Of a stretch of 64,000 nucleotides of DNA, positions 7,104 to 16,318 are shown piece after piece (positions within the stretch are counted from its first letter, which is position 1; each line of letters opens with the position of its first letter). The notes under the pieces were generated by a model. The model made no database searches and had not been told where the DNA came from. It was given only the letters and a program-made list of their open reading frames with translations. The stretch is taken from NCBI GenBank assembly GCA_017472925.1, contig JAFUNS010000048.1:1-64000 (forward strand), read 5' to 3'. The position numbers were made by a program, and so were the translations under genes. This DNA comes from Bacteroides sp. (GTDB lineage: Bacteria > Bacteroidota > Bacteroidia > Bacteroidales > Bacteroidaceae).

Positions 7104-8603
7104 ATGTATAAGGAAGGACAACTATATGTGGCCCATTCAGCTGAAGGCCCCATTCATATTATTGGTAAAATGGCCAACCGCCATGGATTGATAGCAGGTG
7201 CTACAGGAACAGGAAAGACGGTAACTTTACAAGTATTGGCCGAAACATTCTCACAAGCAGGTGTACCTTGTTTTATGGCCGACATGAAAGGCGACTTGTC
7301 GGGTATCTCGCAAACGGGCGGATTGAGCAAATTCATTGAAAAGCGTTGTACCGAATGGGGTATGGATACTTCAACATTGGCTTTCAAAGGTTGTCCTGTA
7401 CGTTTTTACGATGTATATGGCGAACAAGGGCATCCTATGCGGACTACTGTTGAAAAGATGGGTGCCCTATTGCTTGCCAGACTGATGGACTTGAACGAAA
7501 CGCAGAGTGGTATCCTGACTTTGACCTTCCGTATTGCTAAAGACGAAAACTTGCCACTTATCGATATGAAAGACCTTCGTTTGATGTTGGACTACGTTGC
7601 AATAAATGCCAAACGTTATTCCACCACTTACGGGAACATATCCGCTGCGTCTATCGGTGCTATCCAACGTTCACTTTTGACATTATCGGAACAAGGAGGC
7701 GACTTGTTCTTTGGTGAGCCGGCGTTCGATATTTACGATTTACTACAGACCGAAGGAGGACAAGGAGTTATGAATATCTTGGCTGCCGACAAGCTGATGT
7801 TGCAACCCAAACTCTACTCCACCTTCCTGATGTGGCTTCTTTCTGAAATATACGATAAGATGCCCGAAATTGGCGATATGGAATTACCTAAAATGGTATT
7901 CTTCTTCGACGAAGCCCACATGTTGTTCAAGGACACTTCGAAAGCCTTGACCGACAAGATTGAACAGATTGTCCGCCTCATCCGTTCGAAAGGTATCGGA
8001 GTCTATTTCATTTCCCAATCGCCTTCCGACCTTCCGGAAGCCATTTTGGGACAATGTGGTAATCGTGTACAACATGCTTTGCGCGCCTTTACTCCTAAAG
8101 ACCAACAAGCGGTAAAGGTAGCCGCTCAAACCTTCCGCCCCAATCCAGCTTTCGAAACAGAGCGTGAAATACTCGAACTGGGAACCGGTGAAGCACTAGT
8201 TTCTTTCCTAGACGAAAAGGGTGCTCCATCCATCGTTCAAAGAGCAAAGATTCTTTTCCCATTGAGTCAGATAGGTGCCATCACCCAAGAACAACGTAGT
8301 AAAATCAATGATTCTTCACGCATCAGCGGAAAATACGAAACACGGATAGACCGCGAATCGGCTTTCGAACAGATAGTCAAGCAACGTGAAGCTGCTGAAA
8401 AGGAAGAAGCTGAAATGAAGGCTAAAGAAGCTGAAGCAAAGGAAAAGGAACGCAAGCAGAAAGAAGAATCACGCAAGAGCAAGCGTTCATCGTCTACAGG
8501 TAAAAGCATCCTAACCACGGTTATTGGTACAGCAGTCACCTATTTTGCCAAGACCATTGCCACCCAATTAGCACGCAATCTGACAAAGAAAAAGAAGAAA
8601 TAA
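7104..8603 (+). CDS. HerA-like P-loop ATPase (DUF853 / YjgR family)
   Basis: This 499-residue protein has a Walker A motif GATGTGKT (residues 32-39), MADMKGDLSG (about 58-67) and a Walker B MVFFFDEAHML (about 268-278), then a sensor-like RSKGIGVYFISQSPSDLP. This is the DUF853 branch of the HerA/FtsK superfamily, whose cellular role is not settled. The C-terminus is a charged coiled coil (about 430-465, KEEAEMKAKEAEAKEKERKQKEE) followed by a short hydrophobic, Lys-rich tail. It is a single gene with its own promoter and terminator. Confidence 0.85.
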   Translation: MYKEGQLYVAHSAEGPIHIIGKMANRHGLIAGATGTGKTVTLQVLAETFSQAGVPCFMADMKGDLSGISQTGGLSKFIEKRCTEWGMDTSTLAFKGCPVRFYDVYGEQGHPMRTTVEKMGALLLARLMDLNETQSGILTLTFRIAKDENLPLIDMKDLRLMLDYVAINAKRYSTTYGNISAASIGAIQRSLLTLSEQGGDLFFGEPAFDIYDLLQTEGGQGVMNILAADKLMLQPKLYSTFLMWLLSEIYDKMPEIGDMELPKMVFFFDEAHMLFKDTSKALTDKIEQIVRLIRSKGIGVYFISQSPSDLPEAILGQCGNRVQHALRAFTPKDQQAVKVAAQTFRPNPAFETEREILELGTGEALVSFLDEKGAPSIVQRAKILFPLSQIGAITQEQRSKINDSSRISGKYETRIDRESAFEQIVKQREAAEKEEAEMKAKEAEAKEKERKQKEESRKSKRSSSTGKSILTTVIGTAVTYFAKTIATQLARNLTKKKKK

Positions 8604-8622
8604 CCGTACTGATAATAATAAA

Positions 8623-8671
8623 GGAACCGATTACTTTTGAATAATTCTTTTACTCTAAAGTAATCGGTTCC
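8623..8671. terminator. Bidirectional terminator between the ATPase gene and pncB
   Basis: A perfect 15-bp inverted repeat (GGAACCGATTACTTT 8623-8637 / AAAGTAATCGGTTCC 8657-8671), followed by ATTTTATTA. It lies between convergent genes and can serve both. Confidence 0.85.
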
Positions 8672-8707
8672 ATTTTATTAATGATTAAATATTGCTTCTA
8701 AGTTCTA

Positions 8708-9922
8708 TCATTCATTCAATACGGACAACAGATAATCGCACTTGGCTTTATCGCCCAATGTCTTGCCCTTATCGCAGGAAAGTTTTACACAAGGATGCCA
8801 TTCACGAGATTCGGTAATACGACCACGGATAAGTTTTACGACAATGTTCATAGGACTACAATCCGTTACATCGCAAGTAAGGAAAGTTCCCACACCATAA
8901 CTATCTGTAATCTTTCCTTTACAATATTGATGTATTTCAATGGCACGTTCAATATTCAATCCATTGCTGAATACCGCTTGTTTGGTCATTGGGTCTATTC
9001 CTAATTGTTTATATTTCTCAACAATCAAATCTACTTGTTCTTCCTCTACCCCACTATCAATACGCAATCCGCAGAAAGTCATTGCCATACGTTTGGACAA
9101 GTTATTGAAGAACACTTTATCTCCAAAACAATCGTACAAGAAGATACCTACATTACCATCGTATACTTCCGACCACTTGTTCATGATGTTATAGTTACAT
9201 TCAAATACTCCACTTACTATTTCCTCGAAGCTTACACATTGATGGGACATGGTTCCCAAGCATGGAAGATTCTTTTTCATAGCCAAATAGACATTCGAGG
9301 TACCGGTAAACTTTCCACACTTTCCACCCGTTTCAGCCTTTACAGATTCATAAGAAGCTATCAATGCATCGATTACTCTTTCCTGATGTTCGAACGAAAA
9401 GCGTCTACGAGTTCCCATATCGCCCAACGTTAGTCCGCTTTCCCAAATCTGACGGCCTTTTGCCAGACTCCTTTGGTATTCAAGTTCAGCATTGTATTTC
9501 TCTGTATCACCATTCAATATGTGCATCAACTCTGATATAGTAGAAAGAATGGGCATCTCCCACATGATGGTAGACCACCATTTTCCCTTTACCCGTATAT
9601 CCAAATGTCCTTCTTCATCTTGCTGAATGGTCAATTCTTTCGGATTGAAACGGTATCCACGCAAAAAGACATTGATAAACCAATAAGGAAGGAAAGAGAA
9701 AGAACGGGTCATGAACTCACGTTCTTCATCCGTAATTACCACCTGTTCCAAATGTTCCAATTGTTCACGCAACAATTGATCAAAACCTTTGGGATAACAT
9801 GTATGCTTACGATCGAAAAAACAATACTCCGTTTCTGCACGTGGATACTTCTGCAAGATGTAATACATACAGGTAAACGTGTAAAGATCATTATCAGTAA
9901 AATGTGTGATGATGGGTTTCAT
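8708..9922 (-). CDS. pncB: Nicotinate phosphoribosyltransferase
   Basis: This 404-residue enzyme links nicotinate to PRPP, giving nicotinate mononucleotide for NAD salvage. Family landmarks are the N-terminal HFTDNDLYTFTCMYYI (substrate tunnel), the GTSNVYLAMKKNLPCLGTMSHQ block (about residue 202) and DSGVEEEQVD / FSNGLNIERAIEI near the C-terminal PRPP-binding part. Length is standard. It is transcribed alone on the minus strand and converges on the ATPase gene. Confidence 0.93.
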   Translation of the reverse strand: MKPIITHFTDNDLYTFTCMYYILQKYPRAETEYCFFDRKHTCYPKGFDQLLREQLEHLEQVVITDEEREFMTRSFSFLPYWFINVFLRGYRFNPKELTIQQDEEGHLDIRVKGKWWSTIMWEMPILSTISELMHILNGDTEKYNAELEYQRSLAKGRQIWESGLTLGDMGTRRRFSFEHQERVIDALIASYESVKAETGGKCGKFTGTSNVYLAMKKNLPCLGTMSHQCVSFEEIVSGVFECNYNIMNKWSEVYDGNVGIFLYDCFGDKVFFNNLSKRMAMTFCGLRIDSGVEEEQVDLIVEKYKQLGIDPMTKQAVFSNGLNIERAIEIHQYCKGKITDSYGVGTFLTCDVTDCSPMNIVVKLIRGRITESREWHPCVKLSCDKGKTLGDKAKCDYLLSVLNE

Positions 9923-9954
9923 GGTAATTACATTTAAAGCTTAAATATGATTGG

Positions 9955-9962
9955 TAAAGATA
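9955..9962 (-). promoter_or_regulatory. -7 box for pncB
   Basis: Minus-strand TATCTTTA (one mismatch to the usual TATCTTTG), 33 bases before the pncB start. Confidence 0.5.
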
Positions 9963-10015
9963 AAGAAGATTTCTGAATTCGCATAAACAAAACAAAAAAA
10001 TCCCCCAAAAAACGT

Positions 10016-10023
10016 TATCTTTG
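10016..10023 (+). promoter_or_regulatory. -7 box for the TSUP gene
   Basis: TATCTTTG, 27 bases before ATG 10050. Confidence 0.65.
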
Positions 10024-10049
10024 CTTTCGTTTAAAAACTAAAAACCAGA

Positions 10050-10769
10050 ATGGTCACATTATTTGTATTGATATTAACCATTATTGCCAGCTTTATCCAA
10101 CGGGTTACCGGCTTTGGATTTGGCATATTCGTCATGATGTTTTTCCCTTTCTTCTTGCCTAGTTATGGAGAATCTGTCATGCTTTCAGGCCTATTAGCAG
10201 GAACAACTGCTTTTCTTATAACTATTAGCAATATGCATTACGTCCGCTGGCGGATGATGGGAATCATTGTTTTGTTCAATGTAATAGCATCGTTTCTGGC
10301 TATCGAATACATGTCTTCATTAAGCAATGAAACCTTAAAACGATGCTTGGGAGTGGTTTTGATATTGATTGCCCTTTATTTTCTATGGGGTAAGAATAAG
10401 TCCAATAAACTTTTTCTGTCCCGTTGGGCACAAGGAATTATTGGAACCATCAGCGGAATAATGGGAGGAATGTTTGCCATGCCTGGTCCTCCTGTAGTAC
10501 TATATTGCATCAGTTCCATTGATAACAAGCGTGAGTATGTAGTAACCCTACAAGCTTTCTCGGTAATATTCAATATATTCTATACCCTATTCCGAACAAA
10601 AGTAGGATTCTATTCAGAAAGTACATTATTATGGTGGGGAGCCGGATTGATTGGGTTGATGATAGGTACTTCATTAGGTTCCCGTTGTTCTGAACGGATT
10701 AGTAACCAACGACTGAAACAAATAGTCTACATTATGATGATTTTAAGTGGCATAGTAGCCATTGCCTGA
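10050..10769 (+). CDS. TSUP-family transporter (TauE/SafE)
   Basis: This 239-residue inner-membrane protein has about eight hydrophobic segments. Two TSUP signatures are present: RVTGFGFGIFVMMFFPFF after the first helix, and GTISGIMGGMFAMPGPPVVLY at the start of the second half, reflecting the internal duplication. The family exports or imports sulfur-containing and other organic anions; the substrate here is unknown. It ends 42 bases before the GH9 gene, so co-transcription is possible, but the functions are not obviously linked. Confidence 0.85.
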   Translation: MVTLFVLILTIIASFIQRVTGFGFGIFVMMFFPFFLPSYGESVMLSGLLAGTTAFLITISNMHYVRWRMMGIIVLFNVIASFLAIEYMSSLSNETLKRCLGVVLILIALYFLWGKNKSNKLFLSRWAQGIIGTISGIMGGMFAMPGPPVVLYCISSIDNKREYVVTLQAFSVIFNIFYTLFRTKVGFYSESTLLWWGAGLIGLMIGTSLGSRCSERISNQRLKQIVYIMMILSGIVAIA

Positions 10770-10811
10770 TTTTATGAAATTATTTTTATTATAAACCATA
10801 CGTATTATACT

Positions 10812-13139
10812 ATGAAATCAATGAAATTGAAACAACTAGCCTTAGCAGCTCTCACTTCTATTGCTGTATGGGCACCTCAATCGGCCGATGCTACAAAATT
10901 TCTGCGTCTGAAAGTAGTGGACAAAGACTATTTGATGATACATTTTCGTGATGGAGAAGTACGCTATCGAGATGACGCCACTGGAAAAAGTGCTTATCTA
11001 GGCCATACTTTTGTTGAAGGAGACGACACCCTTGTAGTATTTGGCAAGAAACTTGATACCGAAAAAGTAGGAAAAGCAGATACTTGGATTATATCTTCTG
11101 CAGACGACAAGTCTTATGGCAACAAGAAAGCCATCGCAGCTTGGCGGAAATCAAAACCCATGAATACCGACAATACACTGACAAGTGAACTCGACCATTG
11201 GATATTCCTACAACTTCCACAATCCATGAAACAAGGATGCACCTACACCGTTTCAATTCCTAACGGTATTGGAGCTGATATTGACAAGGCTGAAGTGAAG
11301 TTTGATATTTGGAATTCACACTCCGAATCCGTCCATGTAAATATATTGGGATATACGCCTCAAGAAAAGATTAAAGCAGCAGACTTATATTTATGGCTGG
11401 GCGATGGAGGACAACGAAACTATTCTTCATTCGAAGGAAAGAAAGTATATCTATACAATGTAAAGACCGGAAAAAAGAGTAAGGTAGGACAAGTGAAATT
11501 CTGGAAACCTGCATCTGAATATGAAAAGGAAGCCAACAAAAAGAACATGACCGGCTCGGATGTATGGAATATAGACTTTAAGGCTACAACACCCGGGCGA
11601 TATCGCCTGGTTGTGGAAGATGTAGGTTGTAGCATGGATTTTGATATAAACAACAATGTATATTTCCAACCCTTCCATTACTCGGTAAGAGGTTATTATT
11701 ACATGCGTTTGGGTGAACCTATTGATTCGGCTATTACTCCCGTTCCAAGACAACCTATGTTCATACCCGAAGTTGATCCTATTGGCTTTACCGTTTACAA
11801 AACAGATTTGCACCCTTGGCATCCGGACTGGAGGAAACTACGTGGCGATGTATGGGATGAACCTCACTTCAAGCCAGCCATGGCTTCAGAGTTCTGGAAA
11901 CATCGTTTACCGGAAAATCCTGTTAACACAGAAGTACGAGGCGGACATTCTGATGCCATGGATTGGGACCGACATTTGGCACACGTTAGCAATATATACG
12001 ACATGCTTCTACCCTATCTGCTTACTCATGGGCGTATTTCGGAAGACAATTTGAGCATCCGGGAAAGTGGTAACGGGATACCTGACATCATTGACGAAGC
12101 ACGAAATGAGGTAGACTTCTTCCTGAGTATCCGCGATGGTGAAGCATATTCACAAGGTGTAACGAATCCTGATCAAAACTGGAGCATCATGTACCAAGCC
12201 GGATGTACAACCATGGCTGCTTGGGCCAATGCTGCCAACTGCGCTATTTTAGCGGAAAGTTTCCGTATCCATGGTGACAAGGAATTATGTCAATATTATA
12301 CCAATGAAGCTATCAAGGCATTTAAATTTGCCGGCAAACAAACAAATCTTCAATTGGATGACACACAAGATATAGGTAGCGCACGTATGCGCGGAAGGGA
12401 TTTCAAGCAAATGGCAGCAGCTTATCTGTACAATGTAACAGGTGACACCCAATGGGAAAATATCATGGCAGAAGAGAGTGTAGTGAAAAACGACCATACT
12501 CCGCTTTTCAAAAAGGGACGTAATGATGTGTATTATCAGATTTGGGGAGCTGCAGCCTACCTGACTTGTCCTCATGAAAGACACTATCAAGAGCTTTACC
12601 AAAACATCAAAGCAAGCATTCATGCACAAGCCGACGAGAACAATGTAAACCACATGAGTACTCGTCCCTCAAGACGCACCGCCAACGATCCCCGTTGGCA
12701 AGTATCCGAAAACTTGCAAATGGTCATGATGGCGCATTACATAGCAGAGAATGCACAAAGAAAAGCTTTGTTGGAACAAGCCATGTATATGGAAGCAGGA
12801 TGGGGATTAGGAAGAAATCCGTCCAATACCGTTGAAATGACAGGACTAGGCGAACGTCACATTATTGATTGCTATACAACAGGACGCAATGATGGAACAC
12901 CCGGTTCACATCCGGGCCAAACTCCATTCAACGGTACAGAAACTTGGTCGCCTGGCAATGGTGGTGACGCACGAATCATCCTTACCCGTTGTTACCCCGA
13001 CTGGTATACAGGCGGATGGCCTCATCAAGAATCATTCTTCAACATTCGCTATATGTGGGTAAATGGAGAGTTTACACCCCGTGAAACCATGCGAGGCAAA
13101 ATGGCATTATTAGGCTATCTATACGGAATCCGTAAATAA
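10812..13139 (+). CDS. Secreted glycoside hydrolase family 9 (endoglucanase-like)
   Basis: This 775-residue protein has a signal peptide (residues 1-27). Residues 30-290 are beta-sandwich, including a CelD-N-type Ig domain (VHVNILGYTPQEK...GRYRLVVEDVG). The GH9 barrel begins near SVRGYYYMRLG (about 291). GGHSDAMDWDRH (377-388) matches the GH9 motif GGWYDAGD, with D381/D384 as candidate catalytic base. GLGRNPSNT and the C-terminal HQESFFNIRYMWVNGEF match the end of the family, where the acid Glu lies. Likely target is a beta-1,4- or mixed-linkage glucan. No SusC/D pair is nearby, so it is not in an obvious utilisation locus. Confidence 0.85.
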   Translation: MKSMKLKQLALAALTSIAVWAPQSADATKFLRLKVVDKDYLMIHFRDGEVRYRDDATGKSAYLGHTFVEGDDTLVVFGKKLDTEKVGKADTWIISSADDKSYGNKKAIAAWRKSKPMNTDNTLTSELDHWIFLQLPQSMKQGCTYTVSIPNGIGADIDKAEVKFDIWNSHSESVHVNILGYTPQEKIKAADLYLWLGDGGQRNYSSFEGKKVYLYNVKTGKKSKVGQVKFWKPASEYEKEANKKNMTGSDVWNIDFKATTPGRYRLVVEDVGCSMDFDINNNVYFQPFHYSVRGYYYMRLGEPIDSAITPVPRQPMFIPEVDPIGFTVYKTDLHPWHPDWRKLRGDVWDEPHFKPAMASEFWKHRLPENPVNTEVRGGHSDAMDWDRHLAHVSNIYDMLLPYLLTHGRISEDNLSIRESGNGIPDIIDEARNEVDFFLSIRDGEAYSQGVTNPDQNWSIMYQAGCTTMAAWANAANCAILAESFRIHGDKELCQYYTNEAIKAFKFAGKQTNLQLDDTQDIGSARMRGRDFKQMAAAYLYNVTGDTQWENIMAEESVVKNDHTPLFKKGRNDVYYQIWGAAAYLTCPHERHYQELYQNIKASIHAQADENNVNHMSTRPSRRTANDPRWQVSENLQMVMMAHYIAENAQRKALLEQAMYMEAGWGLGRNPSNTVEMTGLGERHIIDCYTTGRNDGTPGSHPGQTPFNGTETWSPGNGGDARIILTRCYPDWYTGGWPHQESFFNIRYMWVNGEFTPRETMRGKMALLGYLYGIRK

Positions 13140-13166
13140 TTCCATTTAGCTTTTTATACAAACATT

Positions 13167-13217
13167 CTTCATAATTCATTTGTTAAGGTATAAAACCAAA
13201 ACCTATGAATTATGAAG
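13167..13217 (+). promoter_or_regulatory. Perfect inverted repeat enclosing the doxX start codon
   Basis: CTTCATAATTCAT (13167-13179) is the exact reverse complement of ATGAATTATGAAG (13205-13217). The second arm contains the doxX start (ATG 13212). In RNA this would form a 13-bp stem hiding the start site, suggesting translational control. It could also be a binding dyad. Confidence 0.5.
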
Positions 13218-13652
13218 AATTTTTTATTTCCATTACCTCCTTCCTCCAAAGCCTATTCACTCTTTCTATTGGCATTGAGAGTTATTTTCGGTATCCTGCT
13301 TATGAGACATGGTATTGAAAAGTTCTACAACTACACGTCCCTATGTTTTACCTTCCCAGACCCCATAGGTTATGGAAAGGACCTTGCATTGATATTCGTT
13401 GTCTTTGCAGAACTTTGTTGTTCCCTGGCCTTCATCTTCGGCGTACTTTACCGCCTTTGCATGATTCCCATGATAATCGTTATGGCTACCGCTTTCTTTT
13501 ATATCCACGGAGGTAGTGTAGCCAACGGAGAACTGGCCTTTTCTTATCTGCTGTTATTTATACTAATGTACATAGCAGGTCCCGGGCGTTATTCTGTCGA
13601 TGCCATCATCAGTTATCATTTGAATAAGCATGAGGATGACGACGAGTTCTAA
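13212..13652 (+). CDS. DoxX-family membrane protein
   Basis: This 146-residue protein has four hydrophobic helices. The first shows the DoxX pattern LALRVIFGILLMRHGIEKFYNY (residues 19-40), followed by FVVFAELCCSLAFIFGVLYR and GPGRYSVDAII. The role of the family is uncertain; some members are quinol oxidase partners. The C-terminus ends in acidic residues (HEDDDEF). Another ATG at 13205 is in a different frame. It converges on the GH2 gene with a gap of only 5 bases. Confidence 0.8.
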   Translation: MKNFLFPLPPSSKAYSLFLLALRVIFGILLMRHGIEKFYNYTSLCFTFPDPIGYGKDLALIFVVFAELCCSLAFIFGVLYRLCMIPMIIVMATAFFYIHGGSVANGELAFSYLLLFILMYIAGPGRYSVDAIISYHLNKHEDDDEF

Positions 13653-13657
13653 ACCAT

Positions 13658-16099
13658 TTATTGGATGTGAATAGGTAGAGTAACCGTAGAAATACCCTCT
13701 CCTTCTACGGTTAAGTACGCTTCACCAACTTGCTTTGTACTTTGTAACAATACCTGCGCCAAACCATTGAAGCTGTTTACTTCGTAATGACGGGTATCGG
13801 CCTCAATGGGGCGTTCACTTGCTTGATAAGCTGGGTCTCCATTGCCTACCCCTAATATACGGACAGGACCTTCGACTTTCAGTTTCAACTTTTGACAGGC
13901 ATTGGGAACAAAACGTCCTTTTTTGTCTTGTAATTCTATGCGACAAACAGCTACATCCTTATTGTCGGCCACCAACGAAGTACGGTCGGCCGTAAGAACC
14001 ATACGACAAGCCTTATCGGTAGTTTCTATCTTTTGGGTGATGATACGCTTTCCTTTTTTATATCCGATGGCTTTCACATAACCAGGCTGATATACCGCTT
14101 TCCATTCTAAATGGCCATTCTTTGGCATAGGCTTACGCCCCAATTTCTTTCCGTTCACAATAAGTTCCACTTCATCACAATTGCTGTACGCCCATACATC
14201 TATCGTTTCACCTTCATGACCTTGTAAGTTCCAATGCGGAAAGACATGGAGAACAGGTTCATCGGTCCACCAAGCTTTCAGATAAAAAGCCTCATCTTTA
14301 GGAAAACCGCAATAATCCAAAATACCAAATTGGGAACCTGTAGCGGGATACTTCATAGGGTTAGGTTCTCCACGATAGTCAAAACCTGTCCAATAAAACA
14401 ATCCTCCTAACCAAGGACGTTCGTCATAGAATTTCCATCCGCGCTCTATACAATTATACAAACTATCCGGACCTTGCGGATGGCGATTGATAGCAGTCAT
14501 ATACCCATTGGCATGATCATCAAAATAGACACCCCGTGCTCCACAACCGGTTGTTTCTTCAGAGCCCAAGGCTTTACGTTGCGGATAATTCTGACGATGC
14601 TCTTCTACCGGGTTCTGTAAAATATAATTATAGCCTGCCACATCGGCCGGAACAAGAATAGTAGGTCCACTACTACTTGCTGCACACATTAAACGGGTAG
14701 GGTCAAACCGATGACAATACTCTCTCATGGAAGCAGAAATCCGCTCGCCAAACTCATTCCATTCGATTCCCCACTCCTCATTTCCTACACTCCAAAGGAT
14801 GACACTCGGATGATTTCTATCGCGTTCAATCATCCGTTTCAACAAACGAATATGTTCTTCGTTTATACCTGTCAATCGGTTTTCTTCAATCACCACAATG
14901 CCTAAGCTATCACAAGCGTCAAGTACTTCGGGAGTCATGGGATTATGACTAGAACGATATGCATTGCATCCCAACTTCTTCAATTCTTTCAAACGATAAA
15001 CTTGTAAAGCATCAGGAATACCAGCTCCCACTCCGGCATGGTCTTGATGCATGTTTACCCCTTTCAACTTAATCTGTTGACCATTGAGTAGAAAACCACG
15101 ATCGGCATGAAACTCAATGTGACGAATACCAGTCTGAGTGATATAAGTGTCAACTACCTTACCATTCACAAATACTTCCGTACGCACCTTATATATATAA
15201 GGATTATCGAGGCTCCACAGATGCGGTTGGGAAAGCGTCGTTTTCGTTTGGCTTACACGTCGTTCTTTCGATAATAAAGCGTCGTTTTCCTCCTTACATT
15301 CCGCCACTTCTTTTCCTTCGGCATCCAAAACTACATGACGTAAGCTATAAGCTACCTTTTCCAAACTTTGATTAGCTATGGTCGTTTCTATGGTCAGCTC
15401 AGCCTTTTCATATGGATATTTCAAGTCGGCGTAAACAAATGTTCCAAAAGGAGCCACGTGTACAGGAGCCACTTTGTTCAGCCATACATGCCGATAAATG
15501 CCGGCTCCTTCGTAAAACCAGCCTTCTTCCAAAGTAGCATCGGCACGAACGGCCACTACATTATTTCCTCCATAATTCAGATATTCAGTTATATCATATA
15601 TTTGTGTGGCATATCCACTGGGCTCATGCCCCAAATAAAAACCATTCACCCATACACGGGCATCACGAAAAATACCATCAAACTGAAAATAAAGGTGCTT
15701 TCCCTTGTCTTCGGCAGGAATTTGGAAAGTCTTCCGATACCATCCGACACTAGTTTCCGGGTATTTATATCCTACCGTTTTATATCCATGACTATGACTG
15801 GCTTCAGGAGCAAATGGCAAATCTACCACCCAATCATGTGGCAAATCTACATTCTTCCACGCTATACCCCATTTGGTTGCATCAAATTTAGGTGAATAGG
15901 GACCTTCATTATGAATAGAAGCTGCCTTGGTAAGGTAATTGAAATATTCGGTTCCACAACCGAAATCTTTGGCCGGATCAGAAGCGTTTCCATAGGCGAA
16001 TGCCCAATTTTCATCGAATAAGATACGTTCACGAACTATTTTTGCTTCAAGTGTCAAGAAGCAAACCATCATCAACAAAAGAGATATGTATTTTTTCAT
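13658..16099 (-). CDS. Secreted GH2 beta-galactosidase-like enzyme
   Basis: This 813-residue protein has a signal peptide (residues 1-19). The GH2 sugar-binding domain comes first (VDLPHDWVVDLP, GWYRKTF, GIFRDARVWVNG), then the Ig-like domain, then the TIM barrel from about residue 325. PSVILWSVGNEEWG places the acid/base at Glu441. The nucleophile is Glu515 or Glu514 in LGSEETTG. The end is beta-sandwich (DUF4982-like and Ig-like), as in many Bacteroides GH2 enzymes. It probably cleaves terminal beta-galactosides; GH2 also includes mannosidases and glucuronidases, so the substrate is inferred. The gene is monocistronic with its own promoter. Confidence 0.88.
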   Translation of the reverse strand: MKKYISLLLMMVCFLTLEAKIVRERILFDENWAFAYGNASDPAKDFGCGTEYFNYLTKAASIHNEGPYSPKFDATKWGIAWKNVDLPHDWVVDLPFAPEASHSHGYKTVGYKYPETSVGWYRKTFQIPAEDKGKHLYFQFDGIFRDARVWVNGFYLGHEPSGYATQIYDITEYLNYGGNNVVAVRADATLEEGWFYEGAGIYRHVWLNKVAPVHVAPFGTFVYADLKYPYEKAELTIETTIANQSLEKVAYSLRHVVLDAEGKEVAECKEENDALLSKERRVSQTKTTLSQPHLWSLDNPYIYKVRTEVFVNGKVVDTYITQTGIRHIEFHADRGFLLNGQQIKLKGVNMHQDHAGVGAGIPDALQVYRLKELKKLGCNAYRSSHNPMTPEVLDACDSLGIVVIEENRLTGINEEHIRLLKRMIERDRNHPSVILWSVGNEEWGIEWNEFGERISASMREYCHRFDPTRLMCAASSSGPTILVPADVAGYNYILQNPVEEHRQNYPQRKALGSEETTGCGARGVYFDDHANGYMTAINRHPQGPDSLYNCIERGWKFYDERPWLGGLFYWTGFDYRGEPNPMKYPATGSQFGILDYCGFPKDEAFYLKAWWTDEPVLHVFPHWNLQGHEGETIDVWAYSNCDEVELIVNGKKLGRKPMPKNGHLEWKAVYQPGYVKAIGYKKGKRIITQKIETTDKACRMVLTADRTSLVADNKDVAVCRIELQDKKGRFVPNACQKLKLKVEGPVRILGVGNGDPAYQASERPIEADTRHYEVNSFNGLAQVLLQSTKQVGEAYLTVEGEGISTVTLPIHIQ

Positions 16100-16115
16100 G
16101 ATAAAGATTTTTCTG

Positions 16116-16152
16116 CAAAGATAGTGATTCAGTCGGATTTGACTGACACTAT
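16116..16152 (-). promoter_or_regulatory. -7 box and overlapping dyad before the GH2 gene
   Basis: Minus-strand TATCTTTG occupies 16116-16123. A dyad (ATAGTG-N3-CAGTC, spacer GGATTT, GACTG-A-CACTAT; 16121-16152) overlaps the box and extends into the -33 region, as an operator would. Confidence 0.5.
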
Positions 16153-16204
16153 CTTAGCAGATTCAAATACATTTCTCATAAAGCCTATCACAGGCATTCC
16201 ATTA

Positions 16205-16300
16205 AACAAAACGTGTTTTCTCTCTTGTCCGACAAGCGGACAACCCCAGCAACAGCTGAGCTACTCCTTTTATAAGAGTAGAGGCGTGTCCAAAGGTTTG
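16205..16300. other. Hairpin-rich non-coding stretch downstream of maf
   Basis: Two perfect hairpins are visible: TTGTCCG 16225-16231 / CGGACAA 16237-16243, and CTACTC 16261-16266 / GAGTAG 16276-16281. They may terminate the nitroreductase-maf operon, which ends at 16319. The minus strand also reads GGAGTAGCTCAGCTG, like the 5' part of a tRNA, but no tRNA fold can be completed. Confidence 0.4.
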
Positions 16301-16318
16301 TTGTTTTTATTATAATTG

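Noticed and set aside
16226..16292. tRNA gene on the minus strand
   Set aside because: Only the first 15 bases resemble a tRNA (GGAGTAGCTCAGCTG). The D-stem does not close, and no anticodon arm, T-arm or 3' acceptor can be placed; the region folds into two unrelated hairpins.
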